The position numbers and the translations under genes were made by a program. Under the pieces are notes generated by a model. It saw only the letters and a program-made list of their open reading frames with translations, was not told the origin of the DNA and ran no database searches. From the NCBI RefSeq assembly GCF_027497215.1, contig NZ_CP114904.1, forward strand, positions 2,936,001-3,000,000: a stretch of DNA of 64,000 nt, given 5' to 3'. Shown here one piece after another: positions 1 through 10,932 of this stretch. Source of the DNA: Micromonospora sp. WMMD812 (GTDB lineage Bacteria > Actinomycetota > Actinomycetes > Mycobacteriales > Micromonosporaceae). Position 1 is the first letter of the stretch; each line of letters opens with the position of its first letter.

Positions 1-10
1 GCTCGCGAGG

Positions 11-946
11 TCAGCCGAACCAGACCAACCCCTGCCCGTGCCCGCGGGTCCAGGCGAGCGGCCGCCCGTCCAGCGCAAGCACGTTGTAGAAGGCGTCGCC
101 CGGCGGGTCCGGTAGCCCCTGGTGGGGCAGCACAGCCGGATCCTCGTTGGCGATCCAGTGGCCGGGCAGGTCGCGGACGAGGTCGACGAACGCCTCCCGC
201 CGTGGCGTCGGCACCTGGTACAGCACCGACGTGTGGAAGACCACCAGTGTCGCGTCGGCCGGCGCCCGCGCGGCCAGTGCCGGCAGGTCGTCCACCAGGT
301 CGCCGCGGACGAGCAGCGGCGGGTCGGCGGCGGCGACCGCGGCCGCGGCGCGCAGCCGGGCGCGGCGGTGCGTGTGCTCCGGCCAGATGAGGGCGTCCAG
401 CCACGCGACGTCGGCCGGATCGGTCACGTCCAGTGGGTTGAGGTCCAGGCCGGCCCGCCAGACCACCTCGGGCCGGGCGGCCGGCACGGGCGCGCCGGTG
501 GCCGCGCAGTCGAGGACCGGCTCGCCGGCGCCGACCCGCCGGTCGCCGTAGCGGTAGGCGTACCGGTCGGGGTAGAGGCAGAGCCCGGCGGACGCGCCCA
601 CCTCCAGCAGCGCGAGCGGCTGCGGCAGCGCGGCGAGCGCCGGCAGCAGCACCGCGCAGCGCCCCGCCTCGTTGGTCTGGGTCGCCCGGACGCGCATCTC
701 GGCGGCGATCGCCGGCCAGTTCGCCACCGTGAAGTCGTGGAACGCGGCCGCGTCGTCGACCGGGCCGCCCAGCAGCCGGACCACGCCGAACAGCAGGTTC
801 GGCTGCCGCTTGGCCGGTGGCAGCGTGCCGAGCAGGTCGAGCAGGTCACGGTCGCGGGACACCGCGAGCGCCAGGCGCCCGTACGTCGGCGAGAGCCCCC
901 GCACCTCCCGGGCGCCGAACTCGACGTACGCGTCAGCCGTCGTCAT
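11..946 (-). CDS. DUF2332 family protein
   Basis: About 311 residues, no known reaction. The sequence has the look of the actinobacterial DUF2332 family: an N-terminal helical part with 'KRQPNLLFGVVRLLGG', a conserved centre with 'LLEVGASAGLCLYPDRYAY', and a C-terminal 'VVFHTSVLYQV' segment. The middle motif resembles the glycine-rich SAM-binding loop of methyltransferases, so a methyltransferase-like fold is possible but inferred. I chose the ATG at 946 (MTTADAYVEFG) rather than a GTG at 1006, because family members begin near this point; no strong ribosome site supports either. It lies downstream of the nrdJ terminator and so is probably transcribed separately. The stop is only 10 bases from the left edge of the window. 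Confidence 0.75.
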   Translation of the reverse strand: MTTADAYVEFGAREVRGLSPTYGRLALAVSRDRDLLDLLGTLPPAKRQPNLLFGVVRLLGGPVDDAAAFHDFTVANWPAIAAEMRVRATQTNEAGRCAVLLPALAALPQPLALLEVGASAGLCLYPDRYAYRYGDRRVGAGEPVLDCAATGAPVPAARPEVVWRAGLDLNPLDVTDPADVAWLDALIWPEHTHRRARLRAAAAVAAADPPLLVRGDLVDDLPALAARAPADATLVVFHTSVLYQVPTPRREAFVDLVRDLPGHWIANEDPAVLPHQGLPDPPGDAFYNVLALDGRPLAWTRGHGQGLVWFG

Positions 947-1038
947 CACCCGATGATCCCAGCGACCGCCGTGGACCGGCGGCCCGAAAAGGGTGACGGT
1001 CAGCACCCGCCGACCGGCGGCCGGACGACCCTGGAAAC

Positions 1039-1078
1039 GGCGCTGCCCCGGCCTCCGATCGGAGGCCGGGGCAGCGCC
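1039..1078. terminator. Perfect 40-bp palindromic terminator after nrdJ
   Basis: Forty bases form an uninterrupted perfect palindrome centred between 1058 and 1059 (core CCTCCGATCGGAGG). Read on the minus strand it lies 18 bases past the nrdJ stop. There is no T-run, as is common for actinomycete terminators. It also separates nrdJ from the DUF2332 gene. Confidence 0.8.
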
Positions 1079-1095
1079 CTGTGTCGCTCCCGGTT

Positions 1096-3954
<2,859 letters not shown>

Positions 3955-4023
3955 GCCGTCGCCCCCCTCGTCTGCGCGGTCACCCACCGCGCGTCCCAAT
4001 CTCTCGAACAAAACTGCGAAGAA

Positions 4024-4524
4024 TCAGCTGGTGCGGCCGGCGGTCTCGACCGCCTCGGCCCCGCCGTTCTCCCGGGCGCGGGCCGCCGCCCGCAACGTCT
4101 CGATCTCGCGCTCGAAGTCGGCGAGCGAGTCGAAGGACCGGTAGACGCTGGCGAATCGCAGGTAGGCGATCTCGTCCAGGTCCCTCAGCGGGCCCAGGAT
4201 GGCGAGCCCCACCTCGTGGCTGGGGATCTCGGCGGCCCCCTTGGCCCGGATCGTCTCCTCGACGCGCTGAGCCAGCAGCGCGAGCGAATCATCGTCCACC
4301 GGCCGGCCCTGGCACGCCTTGCGCACCCCGCCGATGATCTTCGTCCGGCTGAACGGCTCGGTTACCCCGCTGCGCTTGACCACCGCGAGGACGGCCTCCT
4401 CCACCGTGGTGAACCGCTTGCCGCACTCCGGGCAGGACCGCCGTCGCCGGATGAGCTGGCCGTCGTCGGCCTCCCGCGAGTCGACCACCCGGGAGTCGGC
4501 GTGCCGGCAGTACGGACACCGCAT
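4024..4524 (-). CDS. nrdR: Transcriptional repressor NrdR
   Basis: Nucleotide-sensing repressor of ribonucleotide reductase genes. It opens with the diagnostic zinc ribbon '[17 protein letters not shown]', then '[16 protein letters not shown]', giving the CxxC pairs that bind zinc and DNA. The ATP-cone domain follows at about residues 48-138 ('[20 protein letters not shown]'). The length of 166 residues is slightly longer than usual because of an alanine/arginine tail. The ATG at 4524 is fixed by the zinc ribbon beginning at residue 1 and by GAGG upstream; a longer open frame to 4662 is non-coding. The promoter just upstream carries two NrdR-box-like palindromes, fitting autoregulation of nrdR-nrdJ. 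Confidence 0.96.
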   Translation of the reverse strand: MRCPYCRHADSRVVDSREADDGQLIRRRRSCPECGKRFTTVEEAVLAVVKRSGVTEPFSRTKIIGGVRKACQGRPVDDDSLALLAQRVEETIRAKGAAEIPSHEVGLAILGPLRDLDEIAYLRFASVYRSFDSLADFEREIETLRAAARARENGGAEAVETAGRTS

Positions 4525-4647
4525 CTCGGACCTCCTCGATCGACCACGGCCGCACCGGGCACCCCGGGCACGGCCGGCCCCGGCGGCGCCATCGCTCGGA
4601 TGGCCGCCCGCCGTGCGGCTGTGCGGGGGTGCGATCGGTAGTCGGAC

Positions 4648-4693
4648 CCAACCTATAGGCAACTTACGCCCGTGTGACTACTACATCTAGGGG
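4648..4693 (-). promoter_or_regulatory. Candidate nrdR-nrdJ promoter with tandem NrdR boxes
   Basis: On the minus strand a -35-like TAGTCA (4680-4675) and -10-like TATAGG (4657-4652) are 17 bases apart. Two short palindromic cores, CCTATAGG centred at 4655.5 and CTACATCTAG centred at 4685.5, are exactly 30 bases apart. NrdR is known to bind paired 16-bp boxes about three helical turns apart, and one box covers the -10. The assignment to NrdR is inferred from the geometry and from the downstream gene. Confidence 0.6.
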
Positions 4694-4903
4694 TCGACCG
4701 TATGCCGCCAGCGGACCCGGGTCAAGTTGGGCGGCGTGTCCGGCGCGTCACCCACCGCCCCGGTCATTCCGCCCCGACCGACCCGGCGGCGCCACCGTGG
4801 CCGACCCGCCGGTGAACCCAACGGGTGGGCCCTCGCGCGGTTACCGGCCGGCCGGCCCCGGTCGGCCGACCGTCCGACGCGCGGGACCGACGGACGGCGA
4901 GTG

Positions 4904-4933
4904 TTCGAACACGCGTGCCAACCGACGTACCAT
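4904..4933 (+). promoter_or_regulatory. lexA SOS box overlapping a candidate promoter
   Basis: TCGAACACGCGTGCCA at 4905-4920 matches the actinobacterial LexA site TCGAAC-N4-GTTCGA at 10 of 12 specified bases. A -35-like TTCGAA (4904-4909) and -10-like TACCAT (4928-4933), 18 bases apart, place the box over the -35. The site is 220 bases before lexA. The stretches 4694-4903 and 4934-5000 show nothing else I can name. Confidence 0.65.
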
Positions 4934-5000
4934 CTATCAGAACGGGCGTACGAGCGAAGTGGTTTTCCGCGCGACACGCCGGTGAGAGGTCGTACAGATG

Positions 5001-5028
5001 TTTGAAAATGACCGATCTCACCTATACG
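5001..5028 (+). promoter_or_regulatory. Second candidate lexA promoter
   Basis: TTTGAA (5001-5006) and TATACG (5023-5028) are 16 bases apart in a locally A/T-rich stretch. A weak LexA-like half site, GAAC-N4-GGTC, lies at 5034-5045, where the transcript would start. This is a prediction from sequence only. Confidence 0.4.
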
Positions 5029-5140
5029 GTCATGAACAACCGGTCGCGGTGGATCACCACCGCACCGGCAGCGCACCACCGTACCCACCGCACGCACCAC
5101 GAGCCGCCGAGGCACCCAGCGCCGACCAGGGAGGACGGAC

Positions 5141-5926
5141 GTGACCGAGGACCGGGCCAGCCGGCCGAAGAACCCGCAGCAGATCGCCGAGGCGGGTCCA
5201 CCGGCCGCTCGGCGCCGGGGCACCGCACGCAGCCGGACGGGCCAGCCCGCCGTGCGCCCGGTCACCCCGGTGGTCAGCGCCTTCCCCGACCCCGCGTCGG
5301 TCGACCTGACCGCCCGCCAGCGGCGGATCCTGGAGTTCATCCGCACCTGGGTCGAGCGGCACGGCTACCCGCCGAGCGTCCGCGAGATCGGCGAGGCGGT
5401 CGGCCTGGTCTCGCCGTCCAGCGTCGCCTACCAGCTCAAGGAGCTGGAGAAGAAGGGCTTCCTGCGCCGCGACCCCAACCGCCCCCGCGCGGTGGACGTG
5501 CGCGCACCGAGCGACCTGGTCGACGACGAGCTGAGCCGCGCCCAGCGCCCCACCCCGGCGTACGTGCCGATGCTGGGCCGGATCGCCGCCGGTGGGCCGA
5601 TCCTCGCCGAGCAGGCCGTGGAGGACGTCTTCCCGCTGCCCCGCGAGCTGGTCGGTGAGGGCGAGGTCTTCATGCTCCAGGTCAAGGGCGACTCGATGCT
5701 CGACGCGGCGATCTGCGACGGCGACTGGGTGGTGGTGCGGCAGCAGCCGACGGCCGAGGTCGGCGACATCGTGGCCGCCATGCTCGACGGCGAGGCGACC
5801 GTGAAGACCTACCGCCGCCGGGACGGCCACGTCTGGCTGATGCCGCAGAACCCGGCCTTCGACCCGATTCCCGGCGATGACGCCACCATCATGGGGCGGG
5901 TCGTCGCGGTGCTGCGCCGCATCTGA
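5141..5926 (+). CDS. lexA: SOS repressor LexA
   Basis: DNA-damage-response repressor that self-cleaves when RecA filaments form. In the 261 residues, an N-terminal winged helix-turn-helix lies at about 55-115 ('[20 protein letters not shown]'). The cleavage site is Ala150-Gly151 ('[12 protein letters not shown]'), and the serine-lysine dyad is Ser185 ('[10 protein letters not shown]') and Lys222 ('TVKTYRR'). About 50 poorly ordered residues precede the DNA-binding domain, a common actinobacterial extension; the true start could be internal. The GTG at 5141 is preceded by GGAGG with good spacing. The SOS box upstream at 4905-4920 suggests autoregulation. It is convergent with the next gene, with a hairpin between them. 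Confidence 0.95.
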   Translation: MTEDRASRPKNPQQIAEAGPPAARRRGTARSRTGQPAVRPVTPVVSAFPDPASVDLTARQRRILEFIRTWVERHGYPPSVREIGEAVGLVSPSSVAYQLKELEKKGFLRRDPNRPRAVDVRAPSDLVDDELSRAQRPTPAYVPMLGRIAAGGPILAEQAVEDVFPLPRELVGEGEVFMLQVKGDSMLDAAICDGDWVVVRQQPTAEVGDIVAAMLDGEATVKTYRRRDGHVWLMPQNPAFDPIPGDDATIMGRVVAVLRRI

Positions 5927-5935
5927 CGGATGATG

Positions 5936-5960
5936 GGTGACCGCCTGCGCGGCGGTCACC
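5936..5960. terminator. Bidirectional hairpin between lexA and the convergent gene
   Basis: Ten-base perfect arms (GGTGACCGCC and GGCGGTCACC) surround a 5-base loop, 9 bases past the lexA stop and 15 bases from the stop of the opposing gene. Confidence 0.7.
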
Positions 5961-5975
5961 ACCCGACCAGGAGGT

Positions 5976-7679
5976 TCAGTAGCGGTCGCCGCGGTGGCCG
6001 CGACCGGGATACTGGCCGTAGGGGTCGCCGTCGTCGTCGCGCCGGCGGCCCGGTCGCTGACCGCCGTAGTCCGGCTCCGGTCCGCTGCGCCGTGGCGGCT
6101 CTGCTCGGCCGCCGCCGTATCCACCCGCGCCGCCGGGCTGGCCGCCGCCGTAGACCCCGCCGCCGGGCCGTCCACCACCACCCGGCGGACGGCCACCGCC
6201 ACCGCCACCGCCGTAGACGCCTCCACCGGCCGGACGGCCACCGCCGCCGCCCGCACGACCACCGCCACCGGCCGGACGCGCAGCGCCACCGCCGCCGGCC
6301 GGACGGGCACCGCCGCCGCCAGCGGGCCGGGCGCCACCGTAGACGCCACCCGAGCCGCCGGCCGGACGGGCACCGCCGTAGACCCCGCCCCCGGCCGGGG
6401 CCGCGCCATTGCGGCCGCCGCCGTAGACGCCACCGGCAGCCGGAGCACCGCCGTAGACCCCGCCGCGGGACCGCCCCGCACCCGGTTGGTCCTCGTCCGT
6501 CCGGCCGCCGGGCACGATGTCGTCCCGGTCGCCGTCCGACTGATCATCGGTGGCCGGGTTGCGGCGGGCCCGGAGAATGCCGACGATGCCGGCGCCCACC
6601 AGCAGTGCCCCGACCACTCCGACCGCGCCGATCAGGTACGTGATGTCCTTGAGGCTGAGGCTGTCGAACCAGGACCGGCTCGCCGCCGGCTTGGCGGCGG
6701 TCTCCGCGCTCACCGGCGCCGCGGTCGCGGTGGAGGGGGTGTAGGCGAGGATGTCGATCGGGTCCTCGGCGCTGAACTGCTGGCCGTCGGAGACGGTGAG
6801 GAAGGTCTTGCCGTCCGTCGAGTAGCTGATCGCCTCGCCGAACGGGTCCGTCAACGGGGTCACCCGCGGCTTGCCGGTGGTCAGTGCCGCGACGATGTCG
6901 CCACCGGTGACGTCGAACTCGAAGGCGTCGGCGTACGTGCGCAGCACCACCCGGCTGCCGTCGGGCGAGCGGGCGGCCCCGGTGATCGCCACCCGACCGA
7001 AGGTGTTGAGCGGGTTCTCCGTCTCGGTCTTGGGCAGCGCGATGTCGCCGACCTTCTCCATCGGCACCGGCTCGGTGTCGCCGTTCTTGAGCTTCGCGGT
7101 GGGGCGGTAGATCTGCGCCTTGCCTGAGGTCACCTTCGTGATGATCAGCGGCACGCCGTCATCCCCGAGGAGAAGAGCCTCGGCGTCGTGCGGCTTGTTC
7201 TCGGGATACGAGAGGCGGTGGAGCACCGGCTTGCTGGCGCCGGTGAGGGGCATGGTCCAGACCGCCACCCGTGACCGCCGCTGCTTGGCGGTGACGTTGT
7301 CGCCGATGTCGGCGATCCAGAGCGTCTTCTTGTCCTTGGACAGCGCCAGGTCCTCGGTGTCGTACGGGCCGTCGCCGCTGTAGGAGACCGGAGTCTTTGA
7401 GATCTTGCACTTGGTGTCGAGGAAGAAGACCCGCTTACGCGCGTCGGTCTCGGTGCTGTCGTTGATCACGACGTAGCCGGTCGCCGTCGCCACCAGACCG
7501 GAGAGCTCACGGAGCCGCTCGTCGGTGACGGAGCACCGCTTCTTGCCCGGCACGGGCTCGGGGGCGGCGGCCTGAGCGGGGGCGGCCGGGGCCGGAGCCG
7601 CAACGGCGGCTCCGCTGAACGCCACGGTCGCCCCCAGCAGTCCGAGGGCGACCGTGACCGAGGAAACAGCGCGGCGCAT
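5976..7679 (-). CDS. Secreted, membrane-anchored beta-propeller-like protein with Gly/Tyr-rich tail
   Basis: 567 residues, not matched to a named protein. From the ATG at 7679: a signal peptide at about 1-27 (MRRAVSSVTVALGLL...AAVAA), a large extracytoplasmic domain at about 45-340, one membrane helix at about 348-370 (ITYLIGAVGVVGALLVGAGI), and a 193-residue cytoplasmic tail. The extracytoplasmic part has repeated propeller-like blades, for example 'DTEDLALSKDKKTLWIADIG', 'EALLLGDDGVPLIITK' and 'EAISYSTDGKTFLTVSDGQQ'. The tail is almost all Gly, Ala, Arg and Pro, with six GVYGG repeats and a charged end rich in Arg and Asp. An upstream frame extension to 7745 overlaps the hflX end and is unlikely. 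The extracellular ligand is unknown. Confidence 0.75.
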   Translation of the reverse strand: MRRAVSSVTVALGLLGATVAFSGAAVAAPAPAAPAQAAAPEPVPGKKRCSVTDERLRELSGLVATATGYVVINDSTETDARKRVFFLDTKCKISKTPVSYSGDGPYDTEDLALSKDKKTLWIADIGDNVTAKQRRSRVAVWTMPLTGASKPVLHRLSYPENKPHDAEALLLGDDGVPLIITKVTSGKAQIYRPTAKLKNGDTEPVPMEKVGDIALPKTETENPLNTFGRVAITGAARSPDGSRVVLRTYADAFEFDVTGGDIVAALTTGKPRVTPLTDPFGEAISYSTDGKTFLTVSDGQQFSAEDPIDILAYTPSTATAAPVSAETAAKPAASRSWFDSLSLKDITYLIGAVGVVGALLVGAGIVGILRARRNPATDDQSDGDRDDIVPGGRTDEDQPGAGRSRGGVYGGAPAAGGVYGGGRNGAAPAGGGVYGGARPAGGSGGVYGGARPAGGGGARPAGGGGAARPAGGGGRAGGGGGRPAGGGVYGGGGGGGRPPGGGGRPGGGVYGGGQPGGAGGYGGGRAEPPRRSGPEPDYGGQRPGRRRDDDGDPYGQYPGRGHRGDRY

Positions 7680-7728
7680 TCCGCCAGTGTCGCATGCCGC
7701 AGGTTTCGACCGGGTGACGCCGGGACGC

Positions 7729-9177
7729 TCACGCCCCGGCGGCAACCGCCTGCCCCACCGCGTACGGGGCCAGCTCGGCGGCGATCGCCTCGCTCACCCG
7801 CACGTGCAGCAGGGTGCCCTCGGGCAGGTGCGCCGTGCTGAGCACCTCGCCCTGCCGGTGCACCCGGGCCACCAGGTCGCCCCGGTCGTACGGCAGGACC
7901 GCCCGGACCTCCACGGCCGGCTGCGGCAGCCGCGACTCGACGGTGGCCCGCAGCTCGTCGATCCCGCGCCCCGAGTGCGCCGAGGCGAAAATCGCCTCCG
8001 GCCAGAGCCGCTTCAACCGCAGCAGCGTCTCCTCGTCGGCGGCGTCGATCTTGTTGACCACCAGCAGCTCGGGCAGCTTGTCGGCGCCCACCTCGGCGAG
8101 CACCTCGCGCACTGCCCGGACCTGCTCCTCCGGATCCGGGTGGGTGCCGTCTACGACGTGCACCACCAGGTCGGCCTCGGCCACCTCCTCCAGCGTCGAG
8201 CGGAACGCCTCGACGATCTGGTGCGGCAGGTGCCGGACGAACCCGACCGTGTCCGAGAGGGTGTAGAGCCGGCCGTCGGCCGCCGTGGCCCGACGGGTGG
8301 TCGGGTCGAGGGTGGCGAAGAGCGCGTTCTCGACCAGCACGCCCGCGCCGGTCAGCCGGTTGAGCAGGCTGGACTTGCCGGCGTTGGTGTAGCCGGCGAT
8401 GGCCACCGCGGGCACCGCGTTGCGGGAACGACGGGCGCGCTTGGTCTGGCGTACCGTCGTCATGCCCTTGATCTCGCGGCGCAGCCGCGCGATGCGGTGC
8501 CGGATCCGGCGCCGGTCGGTCTCGAGCTTGGTCTCACCGGGACCACGCAGGCCCACGCCACCACCCGCGCCACCGCCGCGGCCGCTACCACCGGTCTGGC
8601 GGGAGAGCGTCTCACCCCAACCACGCAGGCGGGGCAGGAGGTATTCGAGCTGGGCCAGCTCGACCTGGGCCTTACCTTCCTTGCTCTTGGCGTGCTGCGC
8701 AAAGATGTCGAGGATCAGCGCGGTCCGGTCGACGACCTTGACCTTGGTGCGCTGCTCCAGGTTGCGCAGCTGCGACGGGGAGAGCTCACCGTCGCAGATC
8801 ACCGTGTCGGCGCCGGTGGCGAGCACCACAGCGCCCAGGTCGTCGACCTTGCCCCGACCGATGTAGGTGGCCGGGTCGGGCCGGTTGCGCCGCTGGATGA
8901 GACCCTCGAGCACCTGCGAACCGGCCGTCTCGGCCAGCGCGGCGAGCTCGGTGAGCGAGTTGTCGGCGTCGCTCTGGCTGCCCTCGGTCCATACGCCGAC
9001 GAGGACGACGCGCTCCAGCCGGAGCTGGCGGTACTCGACCTCGGTGATGTCGGTGAGCTCGGTGGAGAGGCCGGGGACCCGCCGCAGCGCCTGCCGCTCC
9101 GACAGCTCGAACTCGCCGGTCGTGGCGTCGAGCTCCTCATCTTCGAAGGGAATGACGACGGTGTCCTGGTCGCGCAA
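7729..9177 (-). CDS. hflX: Ribosome-associated GTPase HflX
   Basis: GTPase that binds the 50S subunit and rescues or recycles stalled ribosomes. In 482 residues, the N-terminal HflX nucleotide-binding domain contains 'RPDPATYIGRGKVDDL' (about 99-114) and a glycine-rich linker with 'GLRGPGETKLETDRR' (about 209-223). The G domain follows, with G1 GYTNAGKSS at 262-270, G3 DTVGF at 309-313 and G4 NKID at 375-378. The start is a TTG at 9177, supported by AGGAGA six bases upstream on the minus strand. The gene is divergent from the malic enzyme gene and lies 49 bases before the propeller gene, so that gene could be co-transcribed with it. Confidence 0.95.
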   Translation of the reverse strand: MRDQDTVVIPFEDEELDATTGEFELSERQALRRVPGLSTELTDITEVEYRQLRLERVVLVGVWTEGSQSDADNSLTELAALAETAGSQVLEGLIQRRNRPDPATYIGRGKVDDLGAVVLATGADTVICDGELSPSQLRNLEQRTKVKVVDRTALILDIFAQHAKSKEGKAQVELAQLEYLLPRLRGWGETLSRQTGGSGRGGGAGGGVGLRGPGETKLETDRRRIRHRIARLRREIKGMTTVRQTKRARRSRNAVPAVAIAGYTNAGKSSLLNRLTGAGVLVENALFATLDPTTRRATAADGRLYTLSDTVGFVRHLPHQIVEAFRSTLEEVAEADLVVHVVDGTHPDPEEQVRAVREVLAEVGADKLPELLVVNKIDAADEETLLRLKRLWPEAIFASAHSGRGIDELRATVESRLPQPAVEVRAVLPYDRGDLVARVHRQGEVLSTAHLPEGTLLHVRVSEAIAAELAPYAVGQAVAAGA

Positions 9178-9352
9178 GCTGATCTCCTGTCCGTTCTGTC
9201 ACGTACCGAGCAATCCTGACATGTGACAACGCCCGGCGCACCTGTGATATGCCCGGAGGCGTACCCGTCGGTAGCGGGGCCGGATACCGGCCGACCTGCG
9301 AGGGCGGGTAGAAATGCCAGTCGAGCCGTTCAGTGCCGACGGAGGGAAACCT

Positions 9353-10819
9353 GTGGCCATCACCCGACTGCCGAGTGCCGGATTCTCCATCACGATCCGG
9401 ATCGCCGTACCGGCGGACGCCTCGTCGATCGGACGGCTGACCACCTCCGTCGGTGAGGCCGGCGCGATCGTGACCGCGCTGGACGTGGTCGACTCCGACC
9501 CGACCCACGTGCTCGTCGACCTCACCTGCGACACCGCCGACGCCAGCCACGCCGACCAGGTCGTCGAGGCGCTCACCGCGCTCGACGGCGTGGACGTGCG
9601 CAAGGTCTCCGACCGGACCTTCCTGCTGCACCTCGGCGGCAAGATCGAGGTCACCCCGAAGGTCGCGCTGCGCACCCGCGACGAGCTGTCCCGGGCGTAC
9701 ACACCGGGGGTCGCCCGGGTCTGCATGGCGATCGCGGAGAACCCGGCGGACGCCCGGCGGCTGACCATCAAGCGGAACACGGTCGCCGTGGTCAGCGACG
9801 GCTCGGCGGTGCTGGGCCTGGGCAACCTCGGGCCGGCGGCGTCGCTGCCGGTGATGGAGGGCAAGGCCGCGCTCTTCAAGCGCTTCGGCGGGGTGGACGC
9901 CTGGCCGGTGGTGCTCGACACGCAGGACACCGACGAGATCGTCGCCATCGTCAAGGCGATCGCCCCGGCGTACGGCGGGATCAACCTGGAGGACATCGCC
10001 GCCCCCCGGTGCTTCGAGATCGAGGCCCGGCTGCGCGAGGCGCTGGACATCCCGGTCTTCCACGACGACCAGCACGGCACCGCGATCTGCGTGCTCGCCG
10101 CGCTGACCAACGCGCTGCGGGTGGTGGGCAAGCAGCTCGCGGACGTCCGCGTGGTGGTCTCCGGCGCCGGCGCGGCCGGCACCGCGATCATGAAGCTGCT
10201 CCTGCGTCAGGGCGTCGGCGACATCATCGCGTACGACCGGCAGGGCGCCCTGCACCGCGGGCTGACCGGGCTCAACCCGGCCTGGCAGTGGCTGGCCGAG
10301 AACACCAACAAGGAGAACTACTCCGGGGACCTGCCCGGGGCGATCATGGACGCGGACGTGTTCATCGGGGTGAGCGCGCCGAACCTGCTCACCGGCGAGG
10401 ACATCGCCAAGATGGCCAAGGACGCGATCGTGTTCGCGCTGGCCAACCCCGACCCGGAGGTCGACCCGCGGGAGGCGCGCAAGCACGCCGCGGTCGTCGC
10501 CACCGGCCGGTCGGACCAGCCCAACCAGATCAACAACGTGCTCGCCTTCCCCGGCGTGTTCCGCGGCATGCTCGACGCGCACGCCGAGGAGTTCACCGAG
10601 GAGATGGCGATCGCGGCGGCCCGGGCCATCGCGGACGTGGTCGGCGAGGACAAGATCAACCCTACGGTGATCGTGCCCAGCGTCTTCGACTCCCGGGTCG
10701 CCCCCGCGGTGGCCGCCGCCGTACGCGCCGCCGCGCAGAACCCGTCGCCCGTGCCGGCCGCCGACCCCGGCCCGGCCGACCTCCCCGAGATCGCCGCCGA
10801 AGCGTCCGCCACCCCCTGA
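9353..10819 (+). CDS. NAD(P)-dependent malic enzyme with N-terminal ACT domain
   Basis: Oxidative decarboxylation of malate to pyruvate, linking the TCA cycle to gluconeogenic precursors. About 488 residues: an ACT-type regulatory domain first (about 1-75, 'FSITIRIAVPADASSIGRLT'), then the malic enzyme N-terminal domain ('SRAYTPGVARVCMAIAE', 'DGSAVLGLGNLGPAASLPVM'), the metal-binding 'FHDDQHGTAI' segment, and the NAD-binding domain with 'VVSGAGAAGTAIM'. I prefer the GTG at 9353, because GGAGGG lies six bases upstream and related actinobacterial proteins start near this point; an ATG at 9314 is the alternative. It is convergent with dapF, and palindromic element A lies between them. NAD versus NADP preference cannot be read here. 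Confidence 0.93.
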   Translation: MAITRLPSAGFSITIRIAVPADASSIGRLTTSVGEAGAIVTALDVVDSDPTHVLVDLTCDTADASHADQVVEALTALDGVDVRKVSDRTFLLHLGGKIEVTPKVALRTRDELSRAYTPGVARVCMAIAENPADARRLTIKRNTVAVVSDGSAVLGLGNLGPAASLPVMEGKAALFKRFGGVDAWPVVLDTQDTDEIVAIVKAIAPAYGGINLEDIAAPRCFEIEARLREALDIPVFHDDQHGTAICVLAALTNALRVVGKQLADVRVVVSGAGAAGTAIMKLLLRQGVGDIIAYDRQGALHRGLTGLNPAWQWLAENTNKENYSGDLPGAIMDADVFIGVSAPNLLTGEDIAKMAKDAIVFALANPDPEVDPREARKHAAVVATGRSDQPNQINNVLAFPGVFRGMLDAHAEEFTEEMAIAAARAIADVVGEDKINPTVIVPSVFDSRVAPAVAAAVRAAAQNPSPVPAADPGPADLPEIAAEASATP

Positions 10820-10838
10820 CGGCGCCGCTACGCGCAGT

Positions 10839-10909
10839 CGATCATGCAGTCGTGGCGCCAGCTTCGCCCCGACTCGGGGCCTTGGGGAGGCACCACAACT
10901 GCGTGATCG
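10839..10909. repeat. Palindromic intergenic element A, copy 1
   Basis: Two 21-base arms (10839-10859 and 10889-10909) pair with only three T/C differences around a 29-base loop. The loop contains a nested hairpin, GCCCC-GACTC-GGGGC. The arms are nearly identical to those at 61780-61850, which has the same 21-29-21 geometry but an unrelated loop. It sits between two convergent genes and could act as a terminator. Confidence 0.85.
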
Positions 10910-10932
10910 GCGCAGGGGTCCCGGGAAGCGGG

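Noticed and set aside
10820..10932. Insertion-sequence end at element A
   Set aside because: No transposase, no target-site duplication, and the same structure recurs at fixed length elsewhere.
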